Virus record (IMG/VR): IMGVR_UViG_3300045004_000245
Location: 1 to 31,517 of that record
Length of the DNA stretch: 31,517 nucleotides
Source: a virus
Strand: one strand, 5' to 3'
Positions 29,582-31,517 of this stretch are shown here, piece by piece (positions within the stretch are counted from its first letter, which is position 1; each line of letters begins with the position of its first letter). The notes under the pieces are model-generated. The model saw only the letters and a list, made by a program, of their open reading frames with translations. It ran no database searches and was not told the origin of the DNA. Position numbers and translations under genes: made by a program.

Positions 29582-30174
29582 GCGTGACTCGCGCGCCGTC
29601 GGCGAAGCACGGACCCGGCGAACCCGAAACCTCCGATCATGAGCGCCCAAGTCGAAGGTTCAGGGACAGCCATGAACTCCCCGATGCCGCGGAACGTCAC
29701 GAAGTCTACCGCCTGCTCATCGTCTGGGCGGCTCGCGACGATCGTAAGGCGACCATAGTACGGGAGAGGTCCCCACAGGACCTTTCCTTGCACGGGGGCA
29801 ACTGTAGCCTGCTTCACAGCGATGCGGACGCCGCGGCGGCCACTTAAGATGCTCAAGAACGGGCCGCCGCTAGATCCAGAGTAACCTCCGCAGCCTTCAG
29901 CTCCGGAAGCTTCTATGTTGCACCAGGAGTAGTAGCCGAAGTTATTCGTATTGATGGGATCCTGCTCAACAAGCCAGTCGTCCTCTCGGACGAACTCGAG
30001 TGAGTGGATCTTCGTGCCCGGCAACAGCTCAATGTGTAGTGAGTAGTCTGTTGTGGGTTCTGGAGAATTGATCCAGGACCACTCCAACGGCGTGTACGTG
30101 CGGGTAACTGCGCTCGCAGCAGGCGCGGCCACGCAGGCGATAAGAGCGGCAGCAGCCGCAGCGATCCAGCGCAT
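29578..30174 (-). CDS. PEP-CTERM sorting-domain protein
   Basis: A 198-residue exported protein. A signal peptide (residues 1-22, ending AAPAASA) precedes a mature domain with four cysteines. The C-terminus at 171-198 has the full sorting signal: PEPSTWALM, a Gly/Phe-rich membrane stretch (GGFGFAGSVL) and RRRR. The start at 30174 is chosen because it places the signal peptide at the N-terminus. Exosortase (EpsH) systems process such proteins at the envelope, often linked to exopolysaccharide. The host must supply the exosortase; none is in this window. The stop overlaps the large SGNH gene tail to tail. The role of the mature domain is unknown. Confidence 0.85.
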   Translation of the reverse strand: MRWIAAAAAALIACVAAPAASAVTRTYTPLEWSWINSPEPTTDYSLHIELLPGTKIHSLEFVREDDWLVEQDPINTNNFGYYSWCNIEASGAEGCGGYSGSSGGPFLSILSGRRGVRIAVKQATVAPVQGKVLWGPLPYYGRLTIVASRPDDEQAVDFVTFRGIGEFMAVPEPSTWALMIGGFGFAGSVLRRRRASHA

Positions 30175-30385
30175 TGAAAACCCCCGATTGTGTTGCGGAA
30201 GATCACAAGCAGTTAAGGTTACCTCGTCAAGCGGTCTCGCCGGCTTGATTACCCACATTGGGTGCCCTGCAATCGGAGCCACAAGGCACATGCTGGGATG
30301 CTCGCCGACTACCTGCCGGCTGGTAGTGGCGACGGCGGGGGTGGCCGCAGGTTCATCCTGATCCTCGCGGAACAGTCGAGCTGTG

Positions 30386-30413
30386 CGTGGTTGCGGTCGA
30401 AACGCAACCCACG
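30386..30413. other. Hairpin upstream of the beta-helix gene
   Basis: A 10-bp stem with a one-base bulge (CGTGGTTGCG / CGCAACCCACG) and a GTCGAAA loop, ending 33 bases before the beta-helix start codon. No T-run follows. It may be a leader structure or weak terminator. The rest of 30175-30446 holds no recognisable gene. Confidence 0.4.
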
Positions 30414-30446
30414 GGTGACGGCCACGCATTTCACGGAGACACCCCC

Positions 30447-31517
30447 ATGCGTCATCGTCTCAGCGCCGCCCTGGCGTTTGCCTTGTCGTGCCTAGTCGTC
30501 GCGCCTGCCCTGGCGCTGGAACGACCAGCGACGTGCGCCACGTTGTTGTCCGTGTTGCAGGCCGCCAAGCCCAGCGACGTGGTGAAGGTGGCGGCCGGCG
30601 ACTGCGCGGCGATCAACGCGCCCAGCGCCTCGACCCGGTTCCGGGTGGCGGCGCCGGGGGCGGTGGTGGAGCCGGACGGTTCGGGGCCGGTCTCGATCAA
30701 GGGGCTGACGCTGAACCTCTGGCAGGGGTTCACCTTCCGCGGCTTCACGATCAACGGTCCCGTGGTCATCAACCAAGGCCAGCGGATGCGCGTGCTGGAA
30801 AGCCGCATCGTCGGACAGGAGCCCGACTGGACGGTGGCGAAGGCTGTAGGCGTTCGGATCACCGCCGGGTCTGACGTCGAGCTGAGCGACAGCGTCATCA
30901 CCGGCTGGGGCCAGGGGATCAGCGTCGCGGGCATCAACGCCACCTTCCCGGCGACGCGCATCACCATCGCGCGCAACACCCTGCAGCGCATCGCTTTCGA
31001 CGGGATCCGGGGTTTCGCCCACACGGACGGCCTGACGATCGACGGCAACACCCTGCGAGAGTTCGCGAAGAACGACCTGGCCCACAAGGACGCCATCCAG
31101 GGGTTCGACGGACCGGCGGCGAACCTGACGATCACGAACAACGTCTACGACGGTAGCGCTACCGGTGCGCGGCGGCAGTTCATCTTCCTGCAGAACCGAC
31201 TCACGAACGTTCGGGTGACCAACAACTGGGCCTTCGGGGCAGGCCCGTGGGGCGTGGCGGCCAACGACGCGCAGTCTGGCGTAATCGCTAACAACTACGT
31301 CGTCCCCTTCGAAGGGTTCAGCGCCCGGAACGTCACGCCAAACGCTGGGGCGGCCCTCACGGTCGAAGGGAACGTAGAAGCGCCTGCGGTGAGGCCGGGA
31401 GACGCGACCGCCTTGCGCGCGTGGACCGCACGCTTCGCGCCCAAGCCCGAACCGAAAACCCTGGAGCAGCGTGTGGCGGACCTTGAGGCCGCCGTCGCCG
31501 CTCTGCGTACCCGTTAA
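30447..31517 (+). CDS. Secreted right-handed beta-helix protein with C-terminal coiled coil
   Basis: A 356-residue exported protein. The signal peptide (1-23, ending VVAPALA) is clear. Residues about 80-320 repeat beta-helix rungs with asparagine/valine ladders (VRITAGSDVELSDSVITG, LTIDGNTLREF, LTITNNVYDG, VRVTNNWAFG), typical of the pectate-lyase/tail-spike fold that binds or cuts polysaccharide. The end (LEQRVADLEAAVAALRTR) is a heptad coiled coil likely to trimerise. GGAG precedes the ATG at 30447. The stop codon is the last base of the window. It may be a lysogenic-conversion gene or host gene. Substrate unknown; active-site residues cannot be named. Confidence 0.8.
   Translation: MRHRLSAALAFALSCLVVAPALALERPATCATLLSVLQAAKPSDVVKVAAGDCAAINAPSASTRFRVAAPGAVVEPDGSGPVSIKGLTLNLWQGFTFRGFTINGPVVINQGQRMRVLESRIVGQEPDWTVAKAVGVRITAGSDVELSDSVITGWGQGISVAGINATFPATRITIARNTLQRIAFDGIRGFAHTDGLTIDGNTLREFAKNDLAHKDAIQGFDGPAANLTITNNVYDGSATGARRQFIFLQNRLTNVRVTNNWAFGAGPWGVAANDAQSGVIANNYVVPFEGFSARNVTPNAGAALTVEGNVEAPAVRPGDATALRAWTARFAPKPEPKTLEQRVADLEAAVAALRTR

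Overview
The window looks like most of a temperate, podovirus-type prophage in a high-GC alphaproteobacterium. A Caulobacterales-like host (Caulobacter, Brevundimonas or Phenylobacterium relatives) is my best guess. The reasons are the GC-rich codon use, the integrase and excisionase family, and a PEP-CTERM protein with the alphaproteobacterial form of the sorting motif. The host is an inference; no host housekeeping gene is present.

Left arm (1-3947, minus strand): tyrosine integrase, excisionase-like protein, a KGG-motif protein, a small four-cysteine protein and three unknown early proteins, probably one leftward early operon. The switch (3974-5014) is a leftward CI-like repressor facing a rightward Cro-like gene. 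Four operator-like palindromes with the core CGCA-N4-TGCG lie in two pairs: one between repressor and Cro, the other in front of the leftward early operon.

Right early region (5011-9864, plus): small coupled genes, a TOPRIM primase, a RecA-fold helicase-type ATPase, a staphylococcal-nuclease-like protein and two unknown genes. Many neighbours overlap by ATGA or similar. A dense array of GGGACA/TGTCCC repeats with CCCCTAGGGG palindromes (8101-8328, with outliers from 7864) lies at the ATPase/nuclease junction and is the best candidate replication origin.

A non-late island (9895-11421) holds a minus-strand HEPN-like gene, a strong promoter followed at once by a terminator (a possible lambda pR'-tR'-like late control point), a 26-residue membrane peptide with a structured leader, and a small lipoprotein.

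Late region (11616-29581, plus): a small leading protein, small and large terminase, P22-like portal, scaffold, N4-gp56-type capsid, decoration-like protein, HeH-domain protein, P22 gp4/gp10-like head-completion proteins, ejection proteins including a lytic transglycosylase, a tail fibre-like protein, and two different SGNH-type hydrolases placed as receptor-modifying tail enzymes. One minus-strand membrane protein gene interrupts the series at 25273-25527. No holin, spanin or dedicated endolysin was recognised.

Right end (29578-31517): a PEP-CTERM protein whose stop codon overlaps the stop codon of the last tail gene, and a secreted right-handed beta-helix protein ending with the window. These are either surface-modifying lysogenic-conversion genes or the first host genes beyond an unseen attachment site. 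The tight overlap favours the first reading for the PEP-CTERM gene.
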